Made by a program: the position numbers and the translations under genes
Shown here: one piece after another, positions 17,957 through 29,197 of the stretch
Layout of the letters: each line of letters starts with the position of its first letter
Numbering within the stretch: the first letter of the stretch is position 1
Notes under the pieces: generated by a model
Told to the model about the DNA's origin: nothing
Seen by the model: only the letters and a program-made list of their open reading frames with translations
Databases searched by the model: none
NCBI RefSeq assembly: GCF_000719135.1
Contig: NZ_JOEK01000015.1
Coordinates: 62,001-126,000 of the forward strand
Source: Streptomyces avicenniae
GTDB lineage: Bacteria > Actinomycetota > Actinomycetes > Streptomycetales > Streptomycetaceae
Reading direction: 5' to 3'
DNA length: 64,000 nucleotides

Positions 17957-18571
17957 ATGGACGGCGCACTGTGGATGTACGTGCTGCTTGCCCTCACCAC
18001 CGCGCCCCCCCTGGTGCCCAACGCCGCCCTCATCGCCTCCGCCGGGGCGCTCGCCCAGGCCGGTGACATGAGCCTCACGATGGTGCTGCTCGTCGTCGCG
18101 GGCAGCGCGCTGGCCGGTGACGCGATCATCTACGGCTGCGGCATGCTCGGCAGCCGCCGCGCCCTCCGCTGGCTCTCCCGCACCCCCCGCCGCAGCGCCG
18201 CCCTCGACTGGACGGCCAGCCGGATGCAGGCGTACGGCATCCCGTTCGTCATAGCGGTGCGCTTCGTCCCCAGCGGCCGGGTCATCGGCGGCCTGACCGC
18301 CGCCGTGGTCGGCTACCCGGCGCGCCGCTACCTGTTCGGCGCCGGGATCGCCGAGCTCATCTGGGCCTCCTACAGCGTGGGCATCGGCTACTGGGGCGGC
18401 TCCGCGCTCGGCGGCACCTGGCCCTCGCTGTTCATCGGCACCGGCGTGTCCGTCGTCGTGGCCGGGGTCGCCCAACTGCTCAGCCGCTGCGGCGGCAACG
18501 GGCGGACGGCCGCCCCCGAGGGCCCGCGCCCCACCCCTAAGCCCGTCCCCGGTGCCCCGGGCGGCGCGTGA
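17957..18571 (+). CDS. DedA-family (VTT-domain) membrane protein
   Basis: A 204-residue membrane protein with 4-5 hydrophobic segments. The DedA/VTT signature is recognisable: the glycine-containing AGSALAGDAIIYGCGMLGSRRALRWL region (quoted in part) and VIAVRFVPSGRVIGGLTAA, where the conserved Arg of the F/YxR motif and the following proline are present. DedA proteins are lipid scramblases/flippases of the inner membrane. Start at ATG 17957 with AAGGAAA some 11 nt upstream. The last 35 bp overlap the facing HTH gene. Confidence 0.85.
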   Translation: MDGALWMYVLLALTTAPPLVPNAALIASAGALAQAGDMSLTMVLLVVAGSALAGDAIIYGCGMLGSRRALRWLSRTPRRSAALDWTASRMQAYGIPFVIAVRFVPSGRVIGGLTAAVVGYPARRYLFGAGIAELIWASYSVGIGYWGGSALGGTWPSLFIGTGVSVVVAGVAQLLSRCGGNGRTAAPEGPRPTPKPVPGAPGGA

Positions 18572-18731
18572 CCCACTCCCTGATCGTGTCCGGATACCAG
18601 AACGGCCTGCCCCGCTCCACCACGTCGGGTGGCGGCAGCAGGCCGTGCTTGCGGTAGGAGCGCACGGTGTCCGGCTGCACGCGGATGTGGGCGGCGATCT
18701 CCTTGTAGGACCACAGTCCCGGCTGCGTCAT
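18537..18731 (-). CDS. Small MerR/excisionase-like HTH protein
   Basis: A 64-residue winged-helix DNA-binding protein: LWSYKEIAAHIRVQPDTVRS forms the HTH, then YRKHGLLPPPDVVERGRPFW gives the wing. It resembles the small AlpA/MerR-type regulators common in Streptomyces chromosomes; no integrase is next to it, so an excisionase role is unlikely. It converges on and overlaps the DedA gene by 35 bp. Downstream lies the inositol operon end. Confidence 0.75.
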   Translation of the reverse strand: MTQPGLWSYKEIAAHIRVQPDTVRSYRKHGLLPPPDVVERGRPFWYPDTIREWVTRRPGHRGRA

Positions 18732-18935
18732 CTCCCCGCTCCTCGCTCGGCCCGCCGTACGGGCATTTCTGACGGTGCGTCAGTCTCGCCTCGGAGAACG
18801 ACGGTCCGGGAGGGGGGTCAGGGTCTGTCGGCCAGCTGTGACGGGCGGCCCGCGTCATGGTGACATCCGTCGCCGACCTGACAAGAACCTGGCGAAACCG
18901 GTACACGCCGGCCCGTGACCCGCGCCCGGCGCCCC

Positions 18936-20444
<1,509 letters not shown>

Positions 20445-20470
20445 GTGGTCCGTCCTCACGTGTCGTGGTG

Positions 20471-22348
20471 TCACAGGTGGCGGCGGCGCGCCCGGACCGC
20501 CCGCTCGTACGCCGCGCGCGCCTCCCGCGTGCCGGGCAGCGCCGACGTGGCCGCCACCGGCACGTCCCACCACGCCTGCGCGGGCGGCCCCGAGGGCGCC
20601 GGGTCCGTCTCGACGTACACGCACACGGGCCGCGGCTCCTCCCGCGCCTCGGCCAGCGCCGCGCGCAGCTCGGCCCACGTACGGGCGCGCAGCACGCGCA
20701 GGCCGAGCGACGCGGCGTTCGCGGCCAGATCGACGGGCAGCGGCGCGCCGGTGTACGAGCCGTCGGGCGCGCGGAAGCGGTAGGCCGTGCCGAAGCCCTC
20801 GGCGCCGGTCTGCCGCGACAGGCCGCCGATGGACGCGTACCCGTGGTTCTGGAGCAGCACGAGCTTGACGGACAGGCCCTCCTGCACGGCCGTCACCAGC
20901 TCGGTCGGCCCCATCAGGTACGTGCCGTCGCCGACGAGCGCCCAGACCGGACGGTCGGGCGCGGCCAGCCGGACGCCGAGCGCGGCGGGGATCTCGTAAC
21001 CCATACAGGAGTAGCCGTACTCCACGTGGTACTGCCGGGGCGAGCGGGCGCGCCAGTAACGGTGCAGGTCGCCCGGGAGGGAGCCCGCCGCGTTGACGAC
21101 CACGTCGTCCTCGCCCACGACCGCGTCGAGCGCGCCGAGCACCTGCGGCTGGGTGGGGGGCGCGTCCTCGTCGGCTGGCAGCAGGACGGACGTGACGACG
21201 CGCTCCCACGCCGCGCGGCCCGCCGCGTACTCCTCGCGGTACGTGTCGGGCACCTGGTGCCCGGCCAGGGCGGCGGTGAGCGCGGTCAGCCCGGCGCGGG
21301 CGTCGGCGACCAGGGGTGTTCCGGCCATCTTGTGCGCGTCGTCGGCGCTGATCGTGAGGTTCGCGAAGCGGACGCCTGGGTGCTGGAAGAGGGTGTGGGA
21401 CGCCGTCGTGAAGTCCGTCCAGCGCGTGCCGACGCCGATGACCAGGTCGGCGGTGCGGGCCAGGTCGTCGGCGACGGCGGTGCCGGTGTGGCCGATGCCG
21501 CCCATGTCGCACGGGTGGTCGTGGCGCAGCGAGCCCTTGCCCGCCTGGGTTGACGCGACGGGGATGCCGGTGGCGTCCACCAGCGCGCGCAGCGCGTCCT
21601 CGGCGCGGCTGTGGTGCACGCCGCCGCCCGCGACGAGCAGCGGACGCCTGGCGGCGCGTGCGGCGTCGGCCACGCGCGCCAGGGCGTCCGCGTCGGGCGC
21701 GGGGCGCGGGACGTGCCAGACGCGCGGGGCGAAGAACTCCTCGGGCCACGCGTGGCTCTCCGCCTGCACGTCCTGCGGCAGCGCGAGGGTGACGGCGCCG
21801 GTCCGCGCGGGGTCGGCGAGGACGCGCATCGCGTCCAGCGCGGCGGGGATCAGCGCCTCGGGGCGGTGCACGCGGTCGAACCAGCGGCTGACGGGCCGCA
21901 GCGCGTCGTTGACCGACACGTCACCGGCGGCCGGGTGTTCGAGCTGCTGGAGCACGGGGTCGGCCGGCCGGGTCGCGAACGTGTCGCCAGGCAGCAGCAG
22001 GACGGGCAGCCGGTTGATCGTGGCGAGCGCGGCGCCGGTCACGAGATTGGTGGCGCCGGGCCCGATCGACGTCGTGACGGCCTGCGCGGACAGCCGGTCA
22101 CGCTGCCGCGCGAACCCTACGGCGGCGTGCACCATGGCCTGTTCGCTACGGCCCTGGTGGTAGGGCAGCGGTGCCCCGGGGCCCTGCCCGCTCTCCACGA
22201 GTGCCTGCCCGATACCCGCCACGTTCCCGTGACCGAAGATTCCCCAGCACGCGTCGATGAGCCGGTGCCGCTGCCCGTCCCGCTCGCTGTACTGCGCGGT
22301 GAGGAAGCGGACGAGGGCCTGGGCGACGGTCAGCCGGACGGTGCTCAC
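20471..22348 (-). CDS. iolD: 3D-(3,5/4)-trihydroxycyclohexane-1,2-dione hydrolase
   Basis: A 625-residue thiamine-diphosphate enzyme that opens the ring of the diketo-inositol to 5-deoxy-glucuronate. It has the N-terminal pyrimidine-binding domain (DACWGIFGHGNVAGIGQAL), central Rossmann domain (LVIGVGTRWTDFTTA) and C-terminal ThDP domain with VGDGTYLMGPTELVTAV and VLLQNHGYASIGGL. GTG 22348 follows a perfect AGGAGG-type site and overlaps the iolB stop as GTGA. Confidence 0.95.
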   Translation of the reverse strand: MSTVRLTVAQALVRFLTAQYSERDGQRHRLIDACWGIFGHGNVAGIGQALVESGQGPGAPLPYHQGRSEQAMVHAAVGFARQRDRLSAQAVTTSIGPGATNLVTGAALATINRLPVLLLPGDTFATRPADPVLQQLEHPAAGDVSVNDALRPVSRWFDRVHRPEALIPAALDAMRVLADPARTGAVTLALPQDVQAESHAWPEEFFAPRVWHVPRPAPDADALARVADAARAARRPLLVAGGGVHHSRAEDALRALVDATGIPVASTQAGKGSLRHDHPCDMGGIGHTGTAVADDLARTADLVIGVGTRWTDFTTASHTLFQHPGVRFANLTISADDAHKMAGTPLVADARAGLTALTAALAGHQVPDTYREEYAAGRAAWERVVTSVLLPADEDAPPTQPQVLGALDAVVGEDDVVVNAAGSLPGDLHRYWRARSPRQYHVEYGYSCMGYEIPAALGVRLAAPDRPVWALVGDGTYLMGPTELVTAVQEGLSVKLVLLQNHGYASIGGLSRQTGAEGFGTAYRFRAPDGSYTGAPLPVDLAANAASLGLRVLRARTWAELRAALAEAREEPRPVCVYVETDPAPSGPPAQAWWDVPVAATSALPGTREARAAYERAVRARRRHL

Positions 22349-23253
22349 GTGGTCTCCTCCTGCGGTGCGGCGGGCGCCCCGTACAGCGGCAGCCGGGGGT
22401 CCACGGGGGTGTCGGGCCAGGTGTCGCGCAGCCAGGCGTGGTCCGGGTGGTCGCGGATCAGCCACGCGCGGTCGGGGTCGGGGCCCGCCATGACGTTGAG
22501 GTAGTACATGGCGTGCCCTGGGGTGGCCATCGCCGGGCCGTGCCAGCCGTCCGGGATCAGCACGGCGTCGCCGCCCCGCACCTCGGCCAGGATGTCGCTG
22601 CGGCTGCCGGCGCCGGAGGGGGACACGCGTTGGTAGCCGATGCCAGGGGCGCCCGAGGGGCCCGGCGCGATCTCGTAGTAGTAGATCTCCTCAAGGCGCG
22701 ACTCCTCGCCGGGCCGCGACGCGTCGTGCTTGTGCGGCGGGTAGGACGACCAGTTGCCGCCCGGCGTCAGCACCTCGACGGCGATCAGCCGGTCGGCGGC
22801 GAACACCCCGGCGGCGGCGAAGTTGTTGACCTGCCGCGAGCAGACGCCCGCGCCGCGCAGCTCCACGGGCACCCCGCCCGCCGGTCCGTACCGCGCCGGG
22901 AGCCGCCGCCCGCAGCGCGCCCCGGCCAGCGCGAACCGCCCGCCGCCCGCCGAGGCGACCGTCACCTCGGCGCCGCGCGGCGCGTACGCGAAGTCGCTGA
23001 CGCCCGCGAAGACGTCGCGCCGCCCCGTCAGGGCGAACGTCTCGCCGTCCGCCGTCACCACGCAGCCGCCCGCCAGCGGCAGCACGATCCACTCCTCGTC
23101 CCCGGCGGCGAAGGTGTGGCGCTCGCCGGGGCCGAGCCGCAGGACGCGCAGCGAGGCGTACGTCCACCCGGCCGTGGCGGGGGAGACGGCGAGGTCGTAG
23201 GGGCCGGACGCGGCGGTCCCGGCGGGGAGATGGAGGCGCGGGCCGGTCGGCAT
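22345..23253 (-). CDS. iolB: 5-deoxy-glucuronate isomerase
   Basis: A 302-residue bicupin that isomerises 5-deoxy-glucuronate to 5-dehydro-2-deoxy-gluconate. The metal site is YPPHKHDASRP near residue 170, followed by RLEEIYYYEIAP and a second cupin motif ending VLIPDGWHGPAMATPGHAMY. Its stop overlaps the iolD start. The isomerase supplies the substrate of IolC, encoded upstream in the same operon. Confidence 0.95.
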   Translation of the reverse strand: MPTGPRLHLPAGTAASGPYDLAVSPATAGWTYASLRVLRLGPGERHTFAAGDEEWIVLPLAGGCVVTADGETFALTGRRDVFAGVSDFAYAPRGAEVTVASAGGGRFALAGARCGRRLPARYGPAGGVPVELRGAGVCSRQVNNFAAAGVFAADRLIAVEVLTPGGNWSSYPPHKHDASRPGEESRLEEIYYYEIAPGPSGAPGIGYQRVSPSGAGSRSDILAEVRGGDAVLIPDGWHGPAMATPGHAMYYLNVMAGPDPDRAWLIRDHPDHAWLRDTWPDTPVDPRLPLYGAPAAPQEETT

Positions 23254-23275
23254 GGAGGCACCCTTCGGGGTCGGT

Positions 23276-24172
23276 TCACAGGAGCGAGGCGGCGGTGCGC
23301 ACCGCGTGCGCCACGTCCCCGTCCCTCGGGTAGAGCAGCGACCGGCCGACGACCAGGCCGCGTACGCCCGGCAGCCGCAGCGCGGACCGCCAGCGCTCGT
23401 ACAGCGCGTCGGGATCGCCGCGCACGTCGCCGCCGAGCAGGACGGTGGGCAGCGTCGTCGCGGCGAGGACGCGTTCCATGGCCTCGGGGTCCGCCTGCGC
23501 GTCGTCCGTCACCGGCACCTTGAGCCAGGTGTACGCCGAGGTGCCGCCGAGCCCCGAGGCGATGGCCATCGACGTCATGACGGCCGCCGCGCCCAGGTCG
23601 CTCACCGGCCGCTCGCCCGGCCGCCTGCGGCACAGGAACGGCTCGACGAACACCGGCAGCCGCCGTTTCGCCATCCGGTCGATCGTGCGCGCCGCCGTCT
23701 CCATCGTGGCGACGGAACCGGCGTCCGCGCGGTCGATGCGCAGCAGCAGCTTGCCCGCGTCGAAGCCGAGGCGGGCGATGTCGCGGGGCCGCATGCCGGT
23801 GAACCGGTCGTCCAGCTCGAATGCGGCGCCCGCCAGGCCGCCCCGGTTCATCGAGCCCATGACGACGCGGTTCTCCAGCGCGCCGAGCAGCAGCAGGTCC
23901 TCCAGCACGTCGGCGGTGGCCAGCACGCCGTCCACGCCCGGCTGTTCCAGCGCGGTCAGCAGCCGGGCGAGCATGTCGTGCCGGTCGGCCATGGCCAGCG
24001 GCCTGCCGCCCACGGCGAGCGCGCCGCGCGCCGGATGGTCCGCCGCGACGATCAGCAGCCGCCCGCGCGCACCGAGCAGCGGGCGCCTGGCGCGGCGTGC
24101 GGCGGCCTCGGCGACCGCCTCGGGGTCGCGGCTGCGCACGAGCGGGAGGTCGGCTATGCGGATGCTGCTCAC
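23276..24172 (-). CDS. Cgl0159-like (beta/alpha)8 aldolase-type protein
   Basis: A 298-residue TIM-barrel protein of the actinobacterial Cgl0159 group found in inositol loci. Typical stretches: LLIVAADHPARGALAVG, LLLRIDRADAGSVATM, LPVFVEPFL and TLPTVLLGGDVRGDPDALY. By position between iolC and iolB it probably does the IolJ step, cleaving 6-phospho-5-dehydro-2-deoxygluconate to dihydroxyacetone phosphate and malonic semialdehyde; that is inferred, as no IolJ homologue is present. GTG 24172 overlaps the iolC stop as GTGA. Confidence 0.82.
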   Translation of the reverse strand: MSSIRIADLPLVRSRDPEAVAEAAARRARRPLLGARGRLLIVAADHPARGALAVGGRPLAMADRHDMLARLLTALEQPGVDGVLATADVLEDLLLLGALENRVVMGSMNRGGLAGAAFELDDRFTGMRPRDIARLGFDAGKLLLRIDRADAGSVATMETAARTIDRMAKRRLPVFVEPFLCRRRPGERPVSDLGAAAVMTSMAIASGLGGTSAYTWLKVPVTDDAQADPEAMERVLAATTLPTVLLGGDVRGDPDALYERWRSALRLPGVRGLVVGRSLLYPRDGDVAHAVRTAASLL

Positions 24173-25149
24173 ACCTGCTCCTCACGGGGCGCGCCGGTGA
24201 GCAGCGCCTCCACCTCGTCGGGACGCGGCATGGCCGTCGAGCAGGCGAGCCGCCCCGCGACGAGGGCGCCCGCCGCGTTGGCGTAGCGCATGACGCGCTC
24301 GGCGTCCCAGCCCGCCAGCAGGCCGTGGCAGAGCGCGCCGCCGAACGCGTCGCCCGCGCCGAGGCCGTTGACGACCTCGACGGGATGCGGCGGCGTGCGC
24401 GTCACCGTGCCGTCGCGGTGCACGGACAGGACGCCGTCCGGGCCCTGCTTGACGACGGCCAGCTCGACGCCCGCGCCGAGCAGCGCGTCGGCGCAGGCGC
24501 GGGGGGTGTCGGCGCCGGTGGCGACGCGGCATTCGGCCAGGTTGCCCACGGCGACGGTCGCGTGCGCGAGGGCGGCGCGGTAGTGCGGGCGGGCGGCCTC
24601 CGGGTCGCCGTCCGGCCAGAACATCGGCCGCCAGTCGAGGTCGAAGACGGTCACGCCCGGGTCCTTCCCCGTGCCGCGCGCCGCGTGCCGTGCGGCGAGG
24701 GCGGCCAGCGTCGCCGTGCGGCTCGGCTCGGCGCACAGCCCCGTGCCCGTCATCCAGAAGACGCGGGCCCGCGCGATGGCCGTCATGTCCAGCTCGTCGG
24801 CGTGCAGTTCGAGGTCGGGGGCCTTGGGATAGCGGTAGAAGTACAGCGGGAAGTGGTCCGGCGGGAAGATCTCGCAGAACGTGACGGGCGTCGGCGGCCC
24901 CGGCACGTCCGTCACCCAGCGCGCGTCCACGCCGAAACCGGCCAGCGCCTCGCGGCAGTAGTCGCCGAACGGGTCGCGCCCGGTGCGGCTGATGACCGCC
25001 GCGCTGCGGCCGAGGCGCGCCGCGGCCACCGCCACGTTGGTGGCCGAGCCGCCCAGGAATTTCCCGAAGGATTCGACACGCGCCAGTGGGACACCTGTCT
25101 GGAGCGGGTAGATATCGACTCCGATACGCCCCATGGTGAGGACATCCAT
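24169..25149 (-). CDS. iolC: 5-dehydro-2-deoxygluconokinase
   Basis: A 326-residue PfkB-family sugar kinase phosphorylating 5-dehydro-2-deoxy-gluconate at C6. N-terminal signature MGRIGVDIYPLQTGVPLAR and KFLGGSATNVAVAAARLG; the ATP site/catalytic base is VNGLGAGDAFGGALCHGL at about residue 255. First gene of the leftward operon; ATG 25149 with AAGGAG 8 nt upstream was chosen over the longer open frame to 25212. Expressed from the divergent control region at about 25213-25254. Confidence 0.93.
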   Translation of the reverse strand: MDVLTMGRIGVDIYPLQTGVPLARVESFGKFLGGSATNVAVAAARLGRSAAVISRTGRDPFGDYCREALAGFGVDARWVTDVPGPPTPVTFCEIFPPDHFPLYFYRYPKAPDLELHADELDMTAIARARVFWMTGTGLCAEPSRTATLAALAARHAARGTGKDPGVTVFDLDWRPMFWPDGDPEAARPHYRAALAHATVAVGNLAECRVATGADTPRACADALLGAGVELAVVKQGPDGVLSVHRDGTVTRTPPHPVEVVNGLGAGDAFGGALCHGLLAGWDAERVMRYANAAGALVAGRLACSTAMPRPDEVEALLTGAPREEQV

Positions 25150-25212
25150 CGCCGCAGCTCCTTCGCTCGCGTGTCGGTGGGTCCCTACCCAGGTTCGGCC
25201 GGGCCACCGCAC

Positions 25213-25254
25213 CTGTCAATGATTTGTACTGACATTACGACAACATATTGACAG
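25213..25254. promoter_or_regulatory. Divergent control region of the inositol operons
   Basis: The only AT-rich patch between iolC and the transporter operon is bounded by CTGTCAAT (25213-25220) and its inverted copy ATTGACAG (25247-25254). Each arm contains an outward-facing TTGACA, a consensus -35 hexamer; a second, inner pair TTGT/ACAA lies between. This is the natural site for two divergent promoters under one repressor, presumably the GntR protein encoded at 30260. The -10 boxes are not obvious. Confidence 0.55.
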
Positions 25255-25344
25255 CCGTGGGTGCCGGAGGGTTCGCTTCGACGGACGACCTCCCGGCGCC
25301 CGCCGTCAAGTGCCCCTTTCCCCCAGCGAAGTGAGGTACGGACG

Positions 25345-26349
25345 ATGCAACGGACAAGACCCGCCGCGCTCGTGGCCGCCTGCGCCGCGGGCGCGCTGCT
25401 CCTCGCCGGCTGCACCAGCGACACCGGCGGACGGCGCGCCCAGGAACGCGCGGAACAGGCCGCCGCCGCGGGACGCGCCGACACGCCCCGCATCACCGTC
25501 GCCCTCATCACCCACGGCGCGCCGGGCGACACCTTCTGGGACACCGTGCGCAAGGGCGCCGAGCAGGCCGCCGCCAAGGACAACGCCGAGCTCATCTACG
25601 CCGGTGACCCCGCCGCGTCCGAACAGGCCGCCCTCATCGAGAACGCCGTGGACCAGGACGTGGACGGCATCGCCCTCACCATGCCCGACCCCGAGGCCCT
25701 GTCCGCCGCCATCGACCGCGCCCACGCCGCGGGCATCCCCGTCGTCGGCCTCAACGCGGGCCTGCCCGCCTGGCAGGACGCCGGGCTGCTCTCCTACTTC
25801 GGGCAGGACGAGTCCGTCACCGGCCGCGCCTTCGGCGACCGGCTGAACGACCTCGACGCGCGCCACGGCGTCTGCGTCGTCCACGAACAGGGCAACGTCT
25901 CGCAGGAGCAGCGCTGTTCGGGCGTCGCCGAGACCTTCGAGGGCGAGTTGGAGACGCTGTACGTGGACGGCACCGACATGCCGTCCGTACGCTCCACCGT
26001 CGAGGCCAGGCTGCGGCAGGACGACTCGATCGACTACGTCGTCGCCCTCGGCGCCCCCTTCGCCCTCGCGGCGGTCGGGTCCGTCGCCGACGCGGGCAGC
26101 GACGCCGGGATCGCCACCTTCGACCTCAACCCCGAGCTCGCCACCGCCATCCGCGACGGCGACATCGCGTTCGCCGTCGATCAACAGCCCTACCTCCAGG
26201 GCTACCTGGCCATCGACGCGCTCTGGCTGCACCGCTTCAACGGCAACGTCAGCGGCGGCGGCGAGGAACCCGTCCTGACCGGCCCCGCGTTCGTGGACCG
26301 CGACAGCGTCGAGGACATCGCCGACTACATCGAGAACGGCACCAGGTGA
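25345..26349 (+). CDS. Sugar ABC transporter substrate-binding lipoprotein
   Basis: A 334-residue lipoprotein of the ribose-binding (periplasmic-binding type 1) class. Signal peptide with lipobox LLLAGC at residues 18-23. The ligand domain starts ITVALITHGAPGDTFWDTV and shows QDVDGIALTMPDPEAL and GIATFDLNPELATAIRDG. Next to iol genes the likely ligand is myo-inositol. ATG 25345, GAGG upstream. First gene of the rightward operon; its stop overlaps the permease start as GTGA. Confidence 0.92.
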   Translation: MQRTRPAALVAACAAGALLLAGCTSDTGGRRAQERAEQAAAAGRADTPRITVALITHGAPGDTFWDTVRKGAEQAAAKDNAELIYAGDPAASEQAALIENAVDQDVDGIALTMPDPEALSAAIDRAHAAGIPVVGLNAGLPAWQDAGLLSYFGQDESVTGRAFGDRLNDLDARHGVCVVHEQGNVSQEQRCSGVAETFEGELETLYVDGTDMPSVRSTVEARLRQDDSIDYVVALGAPFALAAVGSVADAGSDAGIATFDLNPELATAIRDGDIAFAVDQQPYLQGYLAIDALWLHRFNGNVSGGGEEPVLTGPAFVDRDSVEDIADYIENGTR

Positions 26350-27419
26350 CCGCCGCCGCGGCGCCCCCCGCCGCCCCCGCGCCCACCCCGGGCGACCCGG
26401 CCGCCGACCGGCCGCGCCGCACCGCCGCCGCCCGCGTACGCCGCGCCCTCGCCCGGCCGGGAACCGGCGCACTCGCCGGGGCGATCGCCGTCTACGTCCT
26501 CTTCTGGGCCGTCGCGCCGCCCTTCCGGCAGCTCGACTCGCTCGCCACCGTGCTCTACCAGTCCTCCACGCTCGGCATCATGGCCGTCGCGGTCGCCCTC
26601 CTCATGATCGGCGGCGAGTTCGACCTGTCGGCGGGCGTCGCCGTCATCACGTCCGCGCTCACCGCGAGCATGGTCGCGTTCCAGTTCACGCTGAACGTCT
26701 GGTCGGGCGTGCTCGCCGCGCTCGTCCTCTCCCTGGCCGTCGGCGCGTTCAACGGCTTCCTGCTGGTCCGCACCCGGCTGCCCAGCTTCCTCGTCACCCT
26801 CGCCACGTTCCTGATGCTCCAGGGCCTCAACATCGCGCTCACCAAGGCCGTCACCGGCAACGTCGCCACCGACTCCATCCGCGACATGGCGGGCTTCGAC
26901 CAGGCCGAGGCCGTCTTCTCCTCCAGCATCGGCATCGGCGGGACGCAGCTGCGCGTCACCGTCCTGTGGTGGCTCGGCTTCGCGGCGCTCGCCAGCTGGG
27001 TGCTGCTGCGCACCCGGTACGGCAGTTGGGTGTTCGCCGTCGGCGGCGACGCGGCGAGCGCGCGGGCGGCCGGGGTGCCCGTCACGTTCGTCCGCATCAC
27101 GCTGTTCATGACGGTCGGCCTCGCCGCCTGGTTCGTCGGCATGCACCACCTCTTCGCCTTCAACACCGTGCAGTCGGGCGGCGGCGTCGGCAACGAACTG
27201 CTGTACATCGCCGCGGCCGTCATCGGCGGCTGCCTCCTCACCGGCGGCTACGGCTCGATCGCCGGGCCCGTCGTCGGCGCGTTCCTGTTCGGCATGGCGT
27301 CCCAGGGCATCGTCTACGCCGACTGGGAGCCCGACTGGTTCTCGTTCTTCCTCGGCGCCATGCTGCTGCTCGCCGTCCTGCTCAACCTGTGGATCCGCCG
27401 ACAGGCCACCCGGAGGTGA
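26346..27419 (+). CDS. Sugar ABC transporter permease (RbsC-like)
   Basis: A 357-residue permease of the ribose/galactose (BPD_transp_2) type with an Ala/Pro-rich cytoplasmic leader (about 30 residues) and eight to ten membrane segments. LMIGGEFDLSAGVAVITSAL is the family hallmark, and RYGSWVFAVGGDAASARAAG is the coupling loop to the ATPase. It pairs with the lipoprotein upstream and ATPase downstream to import, most likely, inositol. Confidence 0.92.
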   Translation: MTAAAAPPAAPAPTPGDPAADRPRRTAAARVRRALARPGTGALAGAIAVYVLFWAVAPPFRQLDSLATVLYQSSTLGIMAVAVALLMIGGEFDLSAGVAVITSALTASMVAFQFTLNVWSGVLAALVLSLAVGAFNGFLLVRTRLPSFLVTLATFLMLQGLNIALTKAVTGNVATDSIRDMAGFDQAEAVFSSSIGIGGTQLRVTVLWWLGFAALASWVLLRTRYGSWVFAVGGDAASARAAGVPVTFVRITLFMTVGLAAWFVGMHHLFAFNTVQSGGGVGNELLYIAAAVIGGCLLTGGYGSIAGPVVGAFLFGMASQGIVYADWEPDWFSFFLGAMLLLAVLLNLWIRRQATRR

Positions 27420-27427
27420 CGGCCCCC

Positions 27428-28261
27428 ATGACCACCGACCCGACACCCGACGCGACGCCGGACGCTGCGCTCGTCGAACTCCGCGGCGCGGGCGTCTCGT
27501 ACGGCCCCGTCCGCGCCCTGCACGGCGTGGACCTGCGCGTCCTTCCCGGCCGCGTCAGCTGCGTCCTCGGCGACAACGGCGCGGGCAAGTCCACGCTCAT
27601 CAAGGTCGTCTCGGGACTGCACCGGCACACCGAGGGCGAACTGCGCATCGACGGGCGGCCCGTGCGCCTCGCCTCGCCCCGCCAGGCCATGGACCTGGGC
27701 ATCGCCACCGTCCACCAGGACCTGGCGACGCTCCCGCTGATGCCGGTCTGGCGCAACTTCTTCCTCGCCCGCGAACTGACGCGCGGTCGTGGCCCGTTCC
27801 AGCGCCTCGACATCCCGCGCATGAAGCGCGTCGCCGACGAGGAACTGCGCGCCATGGGCATCGCCCTGGACGACCTCGACCAGCCCGTCGGCTCCCTCTC
27901 CGGAGGCCAGCGGCAGTCCGTCGCCATCGCCCGCGCCGTCCACTTCGGCGCGCGCGTCCTCGTCCTGGACGAGCCGACCGCCGCCCTCGGCGTCAAACAG
28001 TCGGGCGTCGTGCTGCGCCACGTCGCCGCCGCGCGTGAACGCGGCCTGGGCGTCGTCCTCGTCACGCACAACCCGCACCACGCGCACCTCGTCGGGGACC
28101 ACTTCACCGTCCTGCGGCTCGGCACGGTCGAGCTCAGCGCGGACCGCGACGCCGTGACGCTCCCCGAACTGACCGAACACATGGCGGGCGGCGCCGACCT
28201 CGACGCGCTGCGGCACGAACTCGGCACCCCCGCACACCAGAACAGGAGCACCGAGCGATGA
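27428..28261 (+). CDS. Sugar ABC transporter ATP-binding protein, single domain
   Basis: A 277-residue ATPase. Walker A GDNGAGKST (about residue 50), Q-loop TVHQDLATLP, signature LSGGQRQSVAIARAV, Walker B VLVLDEPTAALG, and VVLVTHNPHHAHLVG in the switch region. RbsA-type transporters usually have two fused ATPase domains; this one has one and would act as a homodimer. Its TGA overlaps the ATG of the next gene. Confidence 0.93.
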   Translation: MTTDPTPDATPDAALVELRGAGVSYGPVRALHGVDLRVLPGRVSCVLGDNGAGKSTLIKVVSGLHRHTEGELRIDGRPVRLASPRQAMDLGIATVHQDLATLPLMPVWRNFFLARELTRGRGPFQRLDIPRMKRVADEELRAMGIALDDLDQPVGSLSGGQRQSVAIARAVHFGARVLVLDEPTAALGVKQSGVVLRHVAAARERGLGVVLVTHNPHHAHLVGDHFTVLRLGTVELSADRDAVTLPELTEHMAGGADLDALRHELGTPAHQNRSTER

Positions 28262-29157
28262 CCGCACTGGACCGCATACGCGTCGGCTCTGCACCCGACT
28301 CCTGGGGAGTCTGGTTCCCCGACGACCCCAAGCAGGTGCCCTGGCAGCGCTTCCTGGACGAGGTCGCCACCGCCGGGTACGAGTGGATCGAACTCGGCCC
28401 CTTCGGCTACCTCCCGACGGACCCCGACGTCCTGCGCGCCGAACTCGACCGCCGCGGCCTGCGCGTCTCGGCCGGAACCGTCTTCACCGCCCTGCACCGC
28501 GGGCCCGCCGTCTGGGACGCCACCTGGGAGCACGTCTCCCGCGTCGCCCACCTCACGAAGGAGACCGGCGCGCGCCACCTCGTCGTCATCCCCGAGTTCT
28601 GGCGCGACCAGGTGACCGGCGCGCCGCTGGAGCCCGACCGGCTCTCCGCCGAGCAGACGGCCGACCTCGCGGCGGGTCTCGAACGGCTCGGGCGCGCCGT
28701 CCGCGACGCGTACGGCCTGCGGATCGTCGTCCACCCGCACGCCGACACCCACATCGACGGCGAGGAGGCCGTCGCGCGCCTCCTCGACGCCACCGACCCC
28801 GACGACGTCGGCCTGTGCCTCGACACCGGCCACTACGCGTACTGCGGCGGCGACACGCTGCGGCTCATCCGCACCTACGGCGAGCGCATCGGCTACCTCC
28901 ACCTCAAGCAGGTGAACCCGGCCGTGCTCGCCGAAGTGCGCGCCGAGAAGCTGCCGTTCGGGCCCGCCGTGCGGCGCGGCGTCTTCAGCGAGCCGCCCGC
29001 GGGCGTGCCCGACCTGCCGCCCGTGCTGGCGGCGGCGCAGGGCCTCGGCGTGGACCTGTTCGCCATCGTCGAGCAGGACATGTACCCGTGCCTGCCCGAC
29101 CAGCCCCTGCCCATCGCCAGCCGGACACGCCGCTTCCTGTCCGCCTGTGGCGCGTAA
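28258..29157 (+). CDS. iolE: Inosose dehydratase/isomerase-like TIM-barrel protein
   Basis: A 299-residue sugar-phosphate-isomerase fold protein. The N-terminal [15 protein letters not shown] is characteristic of IolE (scyllo-inosose dehydratase), and the metal ligands appear in [34 protein letters not shown] and YLHLKQVNP. It most likely removes water from 2-keto-myo-inositol to give the IolD substrate; an inosose isomerase (IolI) is the alternative. ATG 28258 overlaps the ATPase stop (ATGA), AGGAG upstream. Confidence 0.82.
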   Translation: MTALDRIRVGSAPDSWGVWFPDDPKQVPWQRFLDEVATAGYEWIELGPFGYLPTDPDVLRAELDRRGLRVSAGTVFTALHRGPAVWDATWEHVSRVAHLTKETGARHLVVIPEFWRDQVTGAPLEPDRLSAEQTADLAAGLERLGRAVRDAYGLRIVVHPHADTHIDGEEAVARLLDATDPDDVGLCLDTGHYAYCGGDTLRLIRTYGERIGYLHLKQVNPAVLAEVRAEKLPFGPAVRRGVFSEPPAGVPDLPPVLAAAQGLGVDLFAIVEQDMYPCLPDQPLPIASRTRRFLSACGA

Positions 29158-29197
29158 CCTGCCGCCAGGACCGGCCCGTACGCCAAGGAACGTGAAG